Positions 18,228 through 26,627 of a DNA stretch of 64,000 nt are shown here, one piece after another. Origin of the DNA: Nodosilinea sp. FACHB-131 (lineage in GTDB: Bacteria; Cyanobacteriota; Cyanobacteriia; Phormidesmidales; Phormidesmidaceae); the NCBI RefSeq assembly GCF_014695395.1, contig NZ_JACJOF010000023.1, positions 141,118 to 205,117 on the forward strand. Direction: 5' to 3'. Below the pieces are notes generated by a model. That model ran no database searches, had not been told where the DNA came from, and saw only the letters and a list, made by a program, of their open reading frames with translations. A program made the translations under genes and the position numbers. The stretch's first letter is position 1; the number at the start of each line of letters is the position of its first letter.

Positions 18228-18389
18228 CTACTGCTTAGGCTGCAAAATGTCGTGAATGCCTTCTACCGCCGGGTCAGAACGCCAGACATCAAAAGCCTTC
18301 CAGGCCACGAAGCCAAAGGCCAGCAGCGCCAAAATAGTCACTAGCGCTGAGAAAAACCGAGTAAGCGGAGTACCAGTATCGAGGCGCAT
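18228..18389 (-). CDS. 53-aa single-span membrane peptide
   Basis: Read directly from the sequence. The ATG at 18389 is preceded by AGGGAG at 6-base spacing, a strong ribosome-binding site, and the frame closes with TAG at 18228-18230. The peptide is MRLDTGTPLTRFF, one hydrophobic helix (about 14-30), then a short polar C-terminus ending DILQPKQ. It sits between thiE and ycf37 on their strand, which suggests a real gene, and it is compatible with a small thylakoid or plasma-membrane protein. I do not recognise a family. Confidence 0.72.
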   Translation of the reverse strand: MRLDTGTPLTRFFSALVTILALLAFGFVAWKAFDVWRSDPAVEGIHDILQPKQ

Positions 18390-18549
18390 AACCACTCCCT
18401 GAAAAACAATGAAGAGCAGAAAGAGGTAGAGTATCGGTGCAATATCCTGCCATAGCAGGATCCCTATACCTACTTATATACCCTGCAGATTGTATTTTCA
18501 TAACGCCTGCTTAGAAGAAGGCTTAGCCAAAGGAGGTTTAGCCCGGCAG

Positions 18550-19089
18550 CTATGATTTTTCGGCAGGAGAAACGCGCTTTTTGAGCGAGTCGAAGCGGCG
18601 GCGGGCAGTGGAATTCTTGGGCTCAAGCGCCAGTGCGGCTTCGTACATCTCCAGAGCCTGGGTGGTGAGCTGCTTGCGCTCGTAGCTGTGGCCTAGGTTG
18701 TTGAGGGCGGTGACGTACTCAGGCGAAATTTTGAGCGCTTCTTTGTAATTGCGAATGGCCAGGTCGTACTGGTCTTGGGCAAAGTAGGAGTAGCCCAGGG
18801 CGTTATAAACCACGGCGGCGTTTTCGGCTTCGTCGTTACCCAGTTGCTTGATAGCCTGCTGGAGGTAGAGGGCAGCCTGGGTGTAGAGCTTTTTGTCGAG
18901 CAGTAGACTGCCCAACTCGTAATACTCCTGAGCGGTGCCCTTTTCTTTGGTTAACCGTGACTGAAGTCGCCCCAAAGTGCTTTCGATGCGGCGGGTCTTG
19001 AGCACCTGGCGCACCACAAAAAAGGCGGCAACGCTCAGCAACGCCAGCAGAATACCCAGATAAATAAGGAGCAGGTTGCTGTTTTCCAT
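18550..19089 (-). CDS. ycf37: Ycf37-like photosystem I assembly/stability TPR protein
   Basis: 179 aa with one N-terminal transmembrane helix (LLLIYLGILLALLSVAAFFVV), a basic linker with RIESTLGRLQSRLTKEKGTAQEYYELGSL, then about three TPR units (YNALGYSYFAQDQYDLAIRN; YVTALNNLGHSYERKQLTTQ). Size and layout match Ycf37 (Pyg7 in plants), a thylakoid protein needed for normal PSI levels. Other TM-TPR proteins exist, but the N-terminal linker is quite specific. Confidence 0.82.
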   Translation of the reverse strand: MENSNLLLIYLGILLALLSVAAFFVVRQVLKTRRIESTLGRLQSRLTKEKGTAQEYYELGSLLLDKKLYTQAALYLQQAIKQLGNDEAENAAVVYNALGYSYFAQDQYDLAIRNYKEALKISPEYVTALNNLGHSYERKQLTTQALEMYEAALALEPKNSTARRRFDSLKKRVSPAEKS

Positions 19090-19132
19090 GCGGTCTTTGT
19101 CTGCACTTGAGAACTACCTTATCTTGCCATGG

Positions 19133-19900
19133 CTAGGGCAACCCCCAAAAGGTGGTCCGTTCTTCTAGCCAACCGCTTTGATGCCAATCGATGACGGTCT
19201 GATTGACCAGGCTACGCAACTCATTGTACTGAGTGCCCTTAGGCAGAGCGATCGCCAGGGGTTCAGCCGACAGCAGGCTGGGCACTAAATAATAGTCGCT
19301 GTGGGCCTGCTGCCACCCGCTCAGCACCGTCACATCGCCAGCAAAGCCGTCAATTTGGCCTGTGCTGAGGCGATCAAAGGCATCTTGATAGCTATTTAGA
19401 GGGGTGAGGATGGCCAGTGGCAGCAGATAGCGAAGTACCGCTACGGTACTTGCCCCTTGCAGCACCCCTAGCCGCTGGCGCTGGAGATCACTCAGGCTCT
19501 GCAACTGGGGATCGCGTACCAGCACGGCGGTGCCATCGAGGTAGTAGGGTGGGCTAAAGCTCACCAGCCGCTGGCGACCCGAGGTCAAGGTGAGGCCAGC
19601 GATCGCCATATCAGCTCGATCTTCCAGCACCGCCGGCAGTCGCTCGCTGTTGGGCACGACTACAAACTCAACCGCCGCGGGGTCAGCAAAGATAGCTGTC
19701 GCCAGTCCGTGGGCTATGTCAACCTCTAAGCCGACTAGGTCGCCTTCGCGATCGCGAAAACTCAGGGGTCGCCAGCCATCTCGCACCGCCACTACCAAGT
19801 GGCCACGGGCGTGAATGGTGTCAAGATCCGCAGCAAAAACTGGGAGCACAGCTAGCTGCGCCCCCAGTGCTAAACCAAACCCAAGCCAGTTCCATGTCAT
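19133..19900 (-). CDS. Periplasmic solute-binding protein, family 3
   Basis: 255 aa with a signal peptide ending about residue 23 (VLPVFA-AD). The SBP_bac_3 fold is visible: HLVVAVRDGWRPLSFRD, GLEVDIAHGLA, RADMAIAGLTLTSGR, and DAFDRLSTGQIDGFAGD. Such proteins deliver polar amino acids to an ABC importer, but no permease or ATPase gene is nearby, so it is an orphan and could be a receptor. The ligand cannot be inferred. Confidence 0.85.
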   Translation of the reverse strand: MTWNWLGFGLALGAQLAVLPVFAADLDTIHARGHLVVAVRDGWRPLSFRDREGDLVGLEVDIAHGLATAIFADPAAVEFVVVPNSERLPAVLEDRADMAIAGLTLTSGRQRLVSFSPPYYLDGTAVLVRDPQLQSLSDLQRQRLGVLQGASTVAVLRYLLPLAILTPLNSYQDAFDRLSTGQIDGFAGDVTVLSGWQQAHSDYYLVPSLLSAEPLAIALPKGTQYNELRSLVNQTVIDWHQSGWLEERTTFWGLP

Positions 19901-19949
19901 GGCGCGGCCGTGCCTAAACTACGACTGCTCCTACTGTCTGGGCCAATCC

Positions 19950-20300
19950 TTAAGATTGATTGGCAACTTCAACTACCTTGGCAAACCCATCGGGGTCAAG
20001 CACGGCCATTTGGGCCAGCATTTTGCGGTTGATGTCGATATTGGCTTTCTTGAGCTGGCCAATCAGCTGGCTGTAGCTCAGACCATGCATGCGAGAAGCC
20101 GCGTTGATGCGGGTGATCCACAAGCGGCGAAAATCGCGCTTCCGGTTGCGGCGATCGCGATAGGCGTATCGCAGCGCCTTCATCACCTGTTGGTTGGCTG
20201 TGCGAAACAGTTTAGAGTGCGACCCTCTAAACCCTTTTGCCAGCTTGAGAATTTTGTTGCGGCGCTTGCGTGCTACGTTGCCGCGCTTGACACGTGCCAT
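19950..20300 (-). CDS. rplT: 50S ribosomal protein L20
   Basis: 116 aa with the usual start [41 protein letters not shown] and the C-terminal [20 protein letters not shown]. It binds 23S rRNA early in 50S assembly and in many bacteria autoregulates the rpmI-rplT mRNA. It lies 54 bases downstream of rpmI on the minus strand. Confidence 0.98.
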   Translation of the reverse strand: MARVKRGNVARKRRNKILKLAKGFRGSHSKLFRTANQQVMKALRYAYRDRRNRKRDFRRLWITRINAASRMHGLSYSQLIGQLKKANIDINRKMLAQMAVLDPDGFAKVVEVANQS

Positions 20301-20354
20301 GACTGTTTAACCCTTGGAACTATTAATGACTACTAGCAGACTCAAAGCCCTTAC

Positions 20355-20552
20355 CTAGAGGTAGGGCAACATTAGCTCCACGTTGGGAGCGTCTTCTTCT
20401 GACACTAAGGCAATCTTGGACAGGCGAGAACGACGCTCAGCATTTTTGTGCTGCAACATGTGATTCTTGAACGCCTTGCGACGCATGATTTTGCCGCTGC
20501 CACTGCGACGAAAGCGCTTAGCGGCAGCTTTGCGAGACTTAAGCTTGGGCAT
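20355..20552 (-). CDS. rpmI: 50S ribosomal protein L35
   Basis: 65 aa from the ATG at 20552 ([20 protein letters not shown]), the conserved family start; a start three codons upstream is less likely. Very basic, as expected. First gene of the rpmI-rplT operon. infC is not adjacent within the window. Confidence 0.97.
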   Translation of the reverse strand: MPKLKSRKAAAKRFRRSGSGKIMRRKAFKNHMLQHKNAERRSRLSKIALVSEEDAPNVELMLPYL

Positions 20553-20759
20553 GGTTACCACAATTTCGACACAGTCTTTGACTATACCATGAGTGGCCCG
20601 CTATGGAAGCACGAAATTCAGCCATAGCGCTGCAGCGCGAAGCCACCCTTAGAGTGTCCGCTAGATAGCTGAGATCGGGGCCAAGCCAGAAATTTTCACC
20701 AAAGGGTTGTCAAGGTTGCACACTTATCGTTATTATTAGCTTCGCGGCTTCGCGATTAA

Positions 20760-20831
20760 TCCTCAGTAGCTCAGTGGTAGAGCGGTCGGCTGTTAACCGA
20801 TTGGTCGTAGGTTCGAATCCTACCTGGGGAG
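20760..20831 (+). tRNA. tRNA-Asn (anticodon GTT)
   Basis: 72 nt with a 7-bp acceptor stem (TCCTCAG/CTGGGGA, one G-T pair), D-loop AGCTCAGTGGTAGAGC, anticodon loop CTGTTAA giving GTT, and T-arm GGTTCGAATCC. The discriminator is G. The 3' CCA is not encoded. Confidence 0.97.
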
Positions 20832-20989
20832 TTTCTAAACTAATAGTTGGTACAAGCAGTGGTTTTTCTGCGTCAGTAGATCTCTAGGGATCTGACGAGC
20901 AGTACCTAAGTTTGCTCTAGAACCTAAAGAAAAGCTTAAGCTCGGCGAGCTGTAATCCGGTTTACTTAGGAAAATTTAAGGGTTCTGCT

Positions 20990-20995
20990 TATAAT
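20990..20995 (+). promoter_or_regulatory. Candidate -10 box upstream of rpaA
   Basis: A consensus TATAAT lies about 120 bases before the rpaA ATG in the gap after tRNA-Asn. No good TTGACA is present at 16-18 bases. It is a weak candidate for the rpaA promoter. Confidence 0.28.
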
Positions 20996-21116
20996 TTATC
21001 GAGGAATTGTATTATTCCGACACGGCTCTTTACGTTGTGATGCTAGGCTACTCAAAGCTTTGTGGCTTGCCTCTAGCTGAGTGAGTGTTGTTTTAGGGTT
21101 TCAGGTCTAGTTGGTA

Positions 21117-21830
21117 ATGCCTCGTATTCTTGTCATTGATGATGATCCCGCGATCGCGGAGCTTGTTTCCGTCAATTTGGAAATGGCAGGCTACGACGTC
21201 AACCAGGCTGGAGATGGTATCAAGGGTCAGGCTCTAGCTGTGCAGCTGCTGCCAGATTTGATCATGCTCGACCTGATGCTGCCTAAGGTGGATGGGCTAA
21301 CCGTGTGCCAGCGCCTCCGCCGCGATCGCCGCACCGCCGAAATTCCTGTGCTAATGCTCACGGCCCTATCGCAGACCCAGGATAAGGTCGATGGTTTTAA
21401 CGCTGGGGCCGACGACTATCTCACCAAACCCTTTGAGCTAGATGAAATGCTCGCTCGGGTACGCGCTCTGCTGCGCCGCACCGATCGCATTCCCCAGGCG
21501 GCTAAACACAGCGAAATTCTCAACTACGGCCCTCTCACCCTAATTCCTGAGCGCTACGAAGCGATTTGGTTTGACGGCACCGTCAAGCTCACCCATCTGG
21601 AGTTTGAGCTATTGCACTGCCTGCTTCAGCGCCACGGTCAGACGGTATCTCCTAGCCAAATTTTGCAAGAGGTGTGGGGCTACGAGCCCAACGACGATAT
21701 CGAAACTATTCGAGTTCACGTACGGCACCTGCGCACTAAGCTAGAGCCTGATCCTCGGCATCCTAAATTTATCAAGACCGTCTACGGAGCCGGCTACTGC
21801 TTAGAGTTGCCTGCTGTCACTGTAGAGTAG
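21117..21830 (+). CDS. rpaA: Response regulator RpaA (OmpR family)
   Basis: 237 aa from the ATG at 21117; TTG two codons upstream is the only longer start. The receiver reads [15 protein letters not shown], phospho-Asp in [13 protein letters not shown] (residue 52), then [20 protein letters not shown] and LTKPFE. The winged-helix C-terminus carries [20 protein letters not shown] and [20 protein letters not shown]. These blocks are near-diagnostic of cyanobacterial RpaA, the output of the KaiC-SasA clock pathway, also linked to phycobilisome-PSI energy transfer. RpaB has different N-terminal and linker blocks. No sasA or kai gene is nearby. Confidence 0.9.
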   Translation: MPRILVIDDDPAIAELVSVNLEMAGYDVNQAGDGIKGQALAVQLLPDLIMLDLMLPKVDGLTVCQRLRRDRRTAEIPVLMLTALSQTQDKVDGFNAGADDYLTKPFELDEMLARVRALLRRTDRIPQAAKHSEILNYGPLTLIPERYEAIWFDGTVKLTHLEFELLHCLLQRHGQTVSPSQILQEVWGYEPNDDIETIRVHVRHLRTKLEPDPRHPKFIKTVYGAGYCLELPAVTVE

Positions 21831-22066
21831 GGCCAGCCTAAGGGATACAGGACGCCCGGTCTCTGTTTAATGCTTGTCTACTACTCCAGGCTCCAACTGA
21901 GGTGTAAAAGGCTTGTATATAAGTAGAGGCCAAAAAACAGAGGGTTCCAGCAACCCTCTACTTTTTATATCAATCTGAGAGTAATCCCAATCCTGGTTGC
22001 CCGCTTTAGTCTGACAGGGCAAACAATGTTGACCCCTACGGTGGCCTTTTTTACTGGCGTTAAGCC

Positions 22067-22855
22067 TCAGTCGGCAGAAAACTGAATGGTGCCGCTGTCA
22101 AAGGCTAGGTCTACGAAAAGATTGCCGTCTTGGAAAAAGTAGGTGCCAGAGTTCCCCAGAGCCTGCACAAATTCGTTGCCAATTGACCCCTCGGGGCAGG
22201 CGGCTCTGGTGGTTGCAATGGACGAGACTTGAAGGGTGCGATCGTCGGTGGTTGTGAAATCGGCCCGACCTCGGTTACAGTCGGCTCGCACCAGCAGAGT
22301 GCCATCGTCTAAAAACTCAGCAGTGTAGTGATCGGGCTGATCGGCGACCAGCAGCTTGCCATCGCTGAACTGAATTTGCTGCAGCTTCCATAGAGTGCCA
22401 ACCAGGGCTGGGGTAGGGGTACTCGAAAACTGCATCGTTCCGCTGTCAAACTTTAGCTCAATAAATAGATCGTCGTTTTGGAAAAAGAAAGAGTTAGCGT
22501 TGTTCATCGCCTGCAAAAACTGAGAGCTGATGCTTGCCTCTGGACAAGCGGCTAGGGTAGTTGGCCCCATAGAAACCGTAATTCGTCCGTCGGCGAATTC
22601 CGTAAATTGACCGATCGCCCGATTGCAGTCGGCTTTGACAAACACCTGTCCGTCTTCAGCAAACTCCGCCGTGTAGTTTTGCGGCGGATCTGCTGTTAGC
22701 AGTGTGCCATCGTTCATCTGAATTTGCTGGAGTTCCCAGATGCTGCCCGTGAGGGGTGGCACACCAGGACCAGAGGATGGAGTTACACAGGCCGTGGCTC
22801 CCCAGAAGACTGCAGAGGCTGCCGCTAATACCGCAGCAGAGCGAGATGAAATCAT
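22067..22855 (-). CDS. Lipoprotein with two META (HslJ-like) domains
   Basis: 262 aa from the ATG at 22855. The signal peptide ends in the lipobox GATAC, so a lipid-anchored envelope protein is predicted. Two homologous ~95-residue META domains follow. Each has an LW/IWELQQIQ start, a TAEF..DG..(V)KADCNR core, and an ACPE near the end, followed by FFFQNDDLF or YFFQDGNLF. Single META proteins include HslJ, linked to heat and novobiocin stress. The tandem duplication makes this one bidomain. Function unknown beyond envelope or stress association. Confidence 0.82.
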   Translation of the reverse strand: MISSRSAAVLAAASAVFWGATACVTPSSGPGVPPLTGSIWELQQIQMNDGTLLTADPPQNYTAEFAEDGQVFVKADCNRAIGQFTEFADGRITVSMGPTTLAACPEASISSQFLQAMNNANSFFFQNDDLFIELKFDSGTMQFSSTPTPALVGTLWKLQQIQFSDGKLLVADQPDHYTAEFLDDGTLLVRADCNRGRADFTTTDDRTLQVSSIATTRAACPEGSIGNEFVQALGNSGTYFFQDGNLFVDLAFDSGTIQFSAD

Positions 22856-23321
22856 AAAATCACCCAACGTTTTTAATGAGTCGATCAGGAGCAATAAAGC
22901 CATACAGCCGTGGCTGACGACGAAATTTTGCTCAGCCAACATGGTCAGCTCACCAGGATTTATGGCCCAGATAATCGTGCAGCCCTAGTTTTGAATAAAC
23001 TCAGCTTGGCTTGAAACATCTAGTTGATGCCTAATTTTAAGCGGGCTACAAGCACCCTAATAATTGCAACATCCTCTAAAAAACGTCAACTCTTAGATTG
23101 CAAAATCCATAATTTTTAATGTTATTCAATCTCCAAAACAGTAGATTTAGAAACATAGCATCCTATAAATTTCATATTTTTATTTCTACTCAATTCCCTG
23201 TAAAGTCGCTTCTTTCCAAGATCTATCAATGTTGTTTTGTGGCTTGACTAAATTCACCAGTTAAATTAATCACTTATACATTGAAACTTTGGTTGCTGTG
23301 TTGGATGTTTAATAGTCTTCT
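22856..23321. other. AT-rich intergenic region
   Basis: The gap from 22856 to 23508 contains no convincing gene. From about 22990 to 23320 it is noticeably AT-richer than its surroundings. It presumably holds the promoter of the META lipoprotein. The only structured element is the terminator at 23322-23361. Confidence 0.5.
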
Positions 23322-23361
23322 CAAAAAAGAGCCCGCCCGTTTAAACAGGCGGGCTCTTTTT
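23322..23361. terminator. Strong GC hairpin terminator
   Basis: AAAAAAGAGCCCGCC and GGCGGGCTCTTTTT form a GC-rich stem with a short GTTTAAACA-containing loop; both flanks carry A/T runs. It lies about 150 bases beyond the stop of the minus-strand gene at 23509 and would end its transcript. Confidence 0.9.
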
Positions 23362-23508
23362 GGTAGGCAACCGCAAGGACTAATGTGTTGGACAGCCAGT
23401 GAGGTCTTTTCCCTGAACTCTTCACGGGTGCATTAACCCCTAATGGCTGCTAAGGGAAGGCTTTTGCTGCCCAGCCTAACTCCAGGCTGGGCAACAGAGT
23501 CAGGGCTC

Positions 23509-24027
23509 TTAGCGCTTGCCCAGCCACTTGGCGGCGATCGCTCCCACAGCCGCACCCACCATCGGATTGCTCAAAAACTTGAGAATAGTGGGTTGGTCAG
23601 CCAGCACTTCCTGAAAGACATCGGGGTGGTTGTGGTAAGCGAAAGCGGCCAGCTTAGAGACGTCATCTTCATTCATGCGGCCGGTGTGGTGGGTCGATAG
23701 CCCCAGCTGTCTCTCTAGATCTCGATCGTGGAGACCACGCTCTTTGAGATGCTTGAATAGATCGCGAGCAACATCGTCTCGTTGCTGGGGCTTGATTTGA
23801 GCGATCGCTTTGCGCAGCTCAGGCTCCATTTCGCTGGTGGGGATGCGATCGGGGTGAAACCCGCGCCCAAATAATTCCCGGCGCTCGTTACGAGACGAAC
23901 GATTGGCGAAATCGTCAAAGTTGGCATACTCTTTCTCGGGCTGGGTAGCTTTGGCATCGATGCCTTCAACATTGCCACCAGCCAAGTCATTCATGATTTC
24001 ACGTTTGTAATCTTTGCTGCTACTCAT
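23509..24027 (-). CDS. Conserved cyanobacterial hypothetical protein
   Basis: 172 aa from the ATG at 24027, preceded by GGAGAG. Charged N-terminal region (NRSSRNERRELFGRGF), central helices (AQIKPQQRDDVARDLFKHLKERGL), then KLAAFAYHNHPDVFQEVL and a small hydrophobic C-terminal segment (NPMVGAAVGAIAAKWLGKR) that could contact a membrane. I do not recognise a named domain. It begins a run of stress-type genes on the minus strand. Confidence 0.75.
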   Translation of the reverse strand: MSSSKDYKREIMNDLAGGNVEGIDAKATQPEKEYANFDDFANRSSRNERRELFGRGFHPDRIPTSEMEPELRKAIAQIKPQQRDDVARDLFKHLKERGLHDRDLERQLGLSTHHTGRMNEDDVSKLAAFAYHNHPDVFQEVLADQPTILKFLSNPMVGAAVGAIAAKWLGKR

Positions 24028-24210
24028 AGCGTAACTCTCCAAATTTTTGTTTTTTGATTCCAATCTGACCGGTCTCTACAGCGTTTCAGAGCTGAAAAAA
24101 ACCGCTACTCTCAAAGCTCCCCTTCCTCAAGCAACTTATGAACGTTGCAGTGATTAGCACTTTCGAGACTGATATCTCGGTTTAGGCGAGCCATTAGGGA
24201 GCGTCGTCAC

Positions 24211-24636
24211 CTATTGGTATTCGACCTGCCGAGTCGTATCGTCATATTTGGCGGTTAAAATTAGCTCTTTGTCAGGTGCATAGACCAAGACGCTCAGATC
24301 CCGATTGGGAAACTTTTTGTGGAACCCCTGCACCAGCGACTGGGCCAAGGTTTTTACCTCCCGGGGCTGCACATCTGGTGAGATCACAACGCCGAGTTTG
24401 TTGTTGTCACGTACAAAAGCATCGCTGACCAATCCTTTTGCAGTCTGCATGACCCATCGCCCGTAGCTTTCGCCACTAGCGGTGTCACCCCGTTCGAGCT
24501 GGGTATAGGCACTGGTAGGCGATAGCCTAGGGGCGGTGCTGGTTTGAGTAGCGCTACCACAGGCGCTGGTGGTGAGCAAGATTACTCCCAAACACAGGGC
24601 GATTACGCCAAGACGGATAGACTTTAAGAAATTCAC
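24211..24636 (-). CDS. Small lipoprotein
   Basis: 141 aa from the GTG at 24636, chosen because GAGG lies about 9 bases upstream and the signal peptide then starts properly (NFLKSIRLGVIALCLGVILLTTSAC). The lipobox TTSAC predicts acylation. The mature part (LVSDAFVRDNNKLGVVISPDV, LVYAPDKELILTAKYD) looks like a small alpha/beta domain. A longer ATG frame exists. No family is recognised. The next gene is transcribed in the same direction from 25468. Confidence 0.7.
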   Translation of the reverse strand: MNFLKSIRLGVIALCLGVILLTTSACGSATQTSTAPRLSPTSAYTQLERGDTASGESYGRWVMQTAKGLVSDAFVRDNNKLGVVISPDVQPREVKTLAQSLVQGFHKKFPNRDLSVLVYAPDKELILTAKYDDTTRQVEYQ

Positions 24637-24730
24637 GGGTTTTTCCTCAATAACGACAGCATGTTTAGCAGTGCTAGCCATGGGCGCGGCCAAACGGCCC
24701 TCCCAACTCAGCTGCTAACTTTCGAACGTT

Positions 24731-25468
24731 TTAGGGCTCCAAGGGGTTGGAGGCATGGGGTAGTCCAGCGGCCTGGGGCACCTCCCCTCCTCGACGAGAA
24801 TCGTCGTAAGGGTAAGCTTCATCCATGGGATGATCGACTCGGTTGTAGGGATTGCCTCGCCCCTGGACAACGTCAGCGGTTCCATTGAATGTGGCGTTGG
24901 GAGAACCACTTCTGGCGTAAGATGCATCGGCTGGAGTCTCGTAAACTCCCCAATCTTCAATGCCCGCCGCCCTGAGGGTGCGTTCTGCCCGAGCGATTTC
25001 AGGCTCAGTATCCTTGAGCATAACGAGGTATTCGCCTCGGGCTATGCGATCGCGGTATTGCTTGGCCCGGTGCTCAGGAATGCCCAAACCAACCAGGGCA
25101 CCTGCCACACCACCGGCTGCTGCTCCAGCGGCCCCGCCGATCAGCGTAGACACCACTGCGGCAGCTTCTCCCGCCAGTACGGCAGGGCCAACGCCAGGAA
25201 TAACTAATGTGCCAAGGCCCACCAGTAGACCGGTGACTCCTCCCAACACGCCACCTGTCACCGCGCCGACGGTGCCAGCTTTGTCGGCGTGGTTGCCAGC
25301 CTCGTCGGTGACTTTAACCCCTGCGATCGCGCTTTGTCGCTCGGAGTCTTTAGCAATCACCGACACGTGACTCAGGCTTCGCCATGAGTCACTAAGGGCT
25401 TGTAGAGCCGATGCTGTTTTAGGACGGTTGGAGAAAATACCTACCGCTCGTCTGTGTTGTGAAGCCAT
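24731..25468 (-). CDS. GspM-like (general stress protein 17M) glycine-zipper protein
   Basis: 245 aa. The N-terminal ~50 residues resemble the general stress protein 17M domain (VGIFSNRPKTASALQAL). A long Gly/Ala hydrophobic hairpin follows (GAVTGGVLGGVTGLLVGLGTLVIPGVGPAVL, about 67-130). Then comes IPEHRAKQYRDRIARGEYLVML and a ferredoxin-like end (AERTLRAAGIEDWGVYE). The last ~60 residues are polar and probably disordered. The same order is seen in the gene at 28198. Membrane-inserting stress protein by inference; activity unknown. Confidence 0.75.
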   Translation of the reverse strand: MASQHRRAVGIFSNRPKTASALQALSDSWRSLSHVSVIAKDSERQSAIAGVKVTDEAGNHADKAGTVGAVTGGVLGGVTGLLVGLGTLVIPGVGPAVLAGEAAAVVSTLIGGAAGAAAGGVAGALVGLGIPEHRAKQYRDRIARGEYLVMLKDTEPEIARAERTLRAAGIEDWGVYETPADASYARSGSPNATFNGTADVVQGRGNPYNRVDHPMDEAYPYDDSRRGGEVPQAAGLPHASNPLEP

Positions 25469-25965
25469 GTCGTGCTTCCTCCTTGTTGTGCGAAGCCAGC
25501 AGCTATTGCAAAGCTGACGATCGCTGCTTTGGTTAATATCCTAAAGGTTGCGCTCGGTTAGCCTTATCGCTCATTGGAGGGATCAAAAATTGTAGAAAGG
25601 AGGAGATCCTATAGTGGGTACCGTTCACAAGCGTTGCCCTTTAGGGGGTTAGGTCAAGTTAGCGATCGCTAGCAGCCTGCATCTTCTCAGCCACCTAAAC
25701 TACTGAAGTCGATTGATGAATGTTCTTAGAGCATCGATTGACTTCTCAACACTTTGTGGTCAAATACCCTGTGGGCTAGGGGATGTAGAGTTTAGTCGGC
25801 CTGATAGAGATAAGGCGGAATCATTTAAGGTGTTCCGCTATTTCGATTGGTATTAGTCCTTGTGGTAGAACGTCGTTTAGATTAAATCACTCATTGAGTA
25901 GAGGGTAGTGCCTAGAGCTGCCGCTAGACTGAAACCTGAGTAATTTGACTACTGAGGTTAATCCT
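25469..25965. other. Intergenic region, no gene seen
   Basis: About 500 bases. It holds the promoter side of the GspM-like gene, a strong purine-rich AAAGGAGGAGAT near 25598-25610 that precedes only a 12-codon frame, and a small hairpin (GCGGAA 25815-25820 with TTCCGC 25833-25838). Confidence 0.4.
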
Positions 25966-26103
25966 ATGACTGATAAACAGCACAAGTCTTACGCCGAAAA
26001 GAACGAAGAGCGCATCACAGAATTTGTTGATAACATCAACGAAAAAGGGGAAAAGAAGCGGGAAGAGAAGAAGAAGGAAGCTGAGGCTGAAGTTTCTGAG
26101 TAG
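25966..26103 (+). CDS. 45-aa highly charged small protein
   Basis: Read from sequence: ATG at 25966 with GAGGT upstream at good spacing, stop TAG at 26101-26103. The peptide starts MTDKQHKSYAEKNEERITEF, then a Lys/Glu-rich helix ending in EAEVSE. A clean intrinsic terminator follows 36 bases later, so this is a complete monocistronic unit. It is probably a helical, possibly disordered stress peptide; no family recognised. It sits in the gap between the GspM-like gene and the convergent gene at 26334. Confidence 0.75.
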   Translation: MTDKQHKSYAEKNEERITEFVDNINEKGEKKREEKKKEAEAEVSE

Positions 26104-26139
26104 CAATAACGACGTAGTTAACAACAACCCGCTATAGTT

Positions 26140-26182
26140 AAAGTGCCGCTAGATGGATTAAATTGATCCAGCGGCACTTTTT
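26140..26182 (+). terminator. Intrinsic terminator of the 45-aa gene
   Basis: AAAGTGCCGCT pairs with AGCGGCACTTT, an inner TGGAT/ATCCA extends the stem, and a T-run follows. The preceding A-run would let it act on the minus strand as well, ending the convergent transcript from 26552. Confidence 0.9.
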
Positions 26183-26333
26183 GTGATAATGCTAATTTTG
26201 ACGAGTGCTATAGCAGCGGCGATCGCTGCTGCAAAACAAAAATTTTAGGCAAGAGAATGGGAACGCCTGCGCTCCTTCGCGAGAACTGCCGCTACTTAGA
26301 AGCTCGTGAGGTCATTAATTCGTTGGGCTAGGG

Positions 26334-26552
26334 TTAATTTGATGATTTCAGCAGCGCCTTTAACTGCAAATAAGCCTGCTCTGGTGTGAGGGGCTCGTGA
26401 TGCTCATCGGGAATATAAAATTGCCGCGTGTCGGCAAAGTGACGCACGACAAAGCTGTGGATTAACCCCTGCTGTAAAGCTTGGTTGCCAAGGTCTTCTG
26501 CTGCGTCTGCCAAGCTTTGTTCATCATGAAAGGTGGGTGGGTTAGTAGTCAT
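26334..26552 (-). CDS. Small hypothetical protein (72 aa)
   Basis: Soluble, acidic-helical protein: SLADAAEDLGNQALQQGLIH then SFVVRHFADTRQFYIPDEHHEPLTPEQAYLQLKALL. AGGA lies about 9 bases before the ATG. Convergent with the 45-aa gene. No family recognised. Confidence 0.62.
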   Translation of the reverse strand: MTTNPPTFHDEQSLADAAEDLGNQALQQGLIHSFVVRHFADTRQFYIPDEHHEPLTPEQAYLQLKALLKSSN

Positions 26553-26627
26553 AATTTATTCCTAAGTAGGACGTAGAGATTTTGGGTTTGAGTGCAGTCA
26601 ATTTGAGATTTAATTAGCTTCATCGCT

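Noticed and set aside
18157..18230. TPP riboswitch upstream of thiE
   Set aside because: The gap is under 100 bases and lacks the conserved CUGAGA/ACCUGAU blocks.
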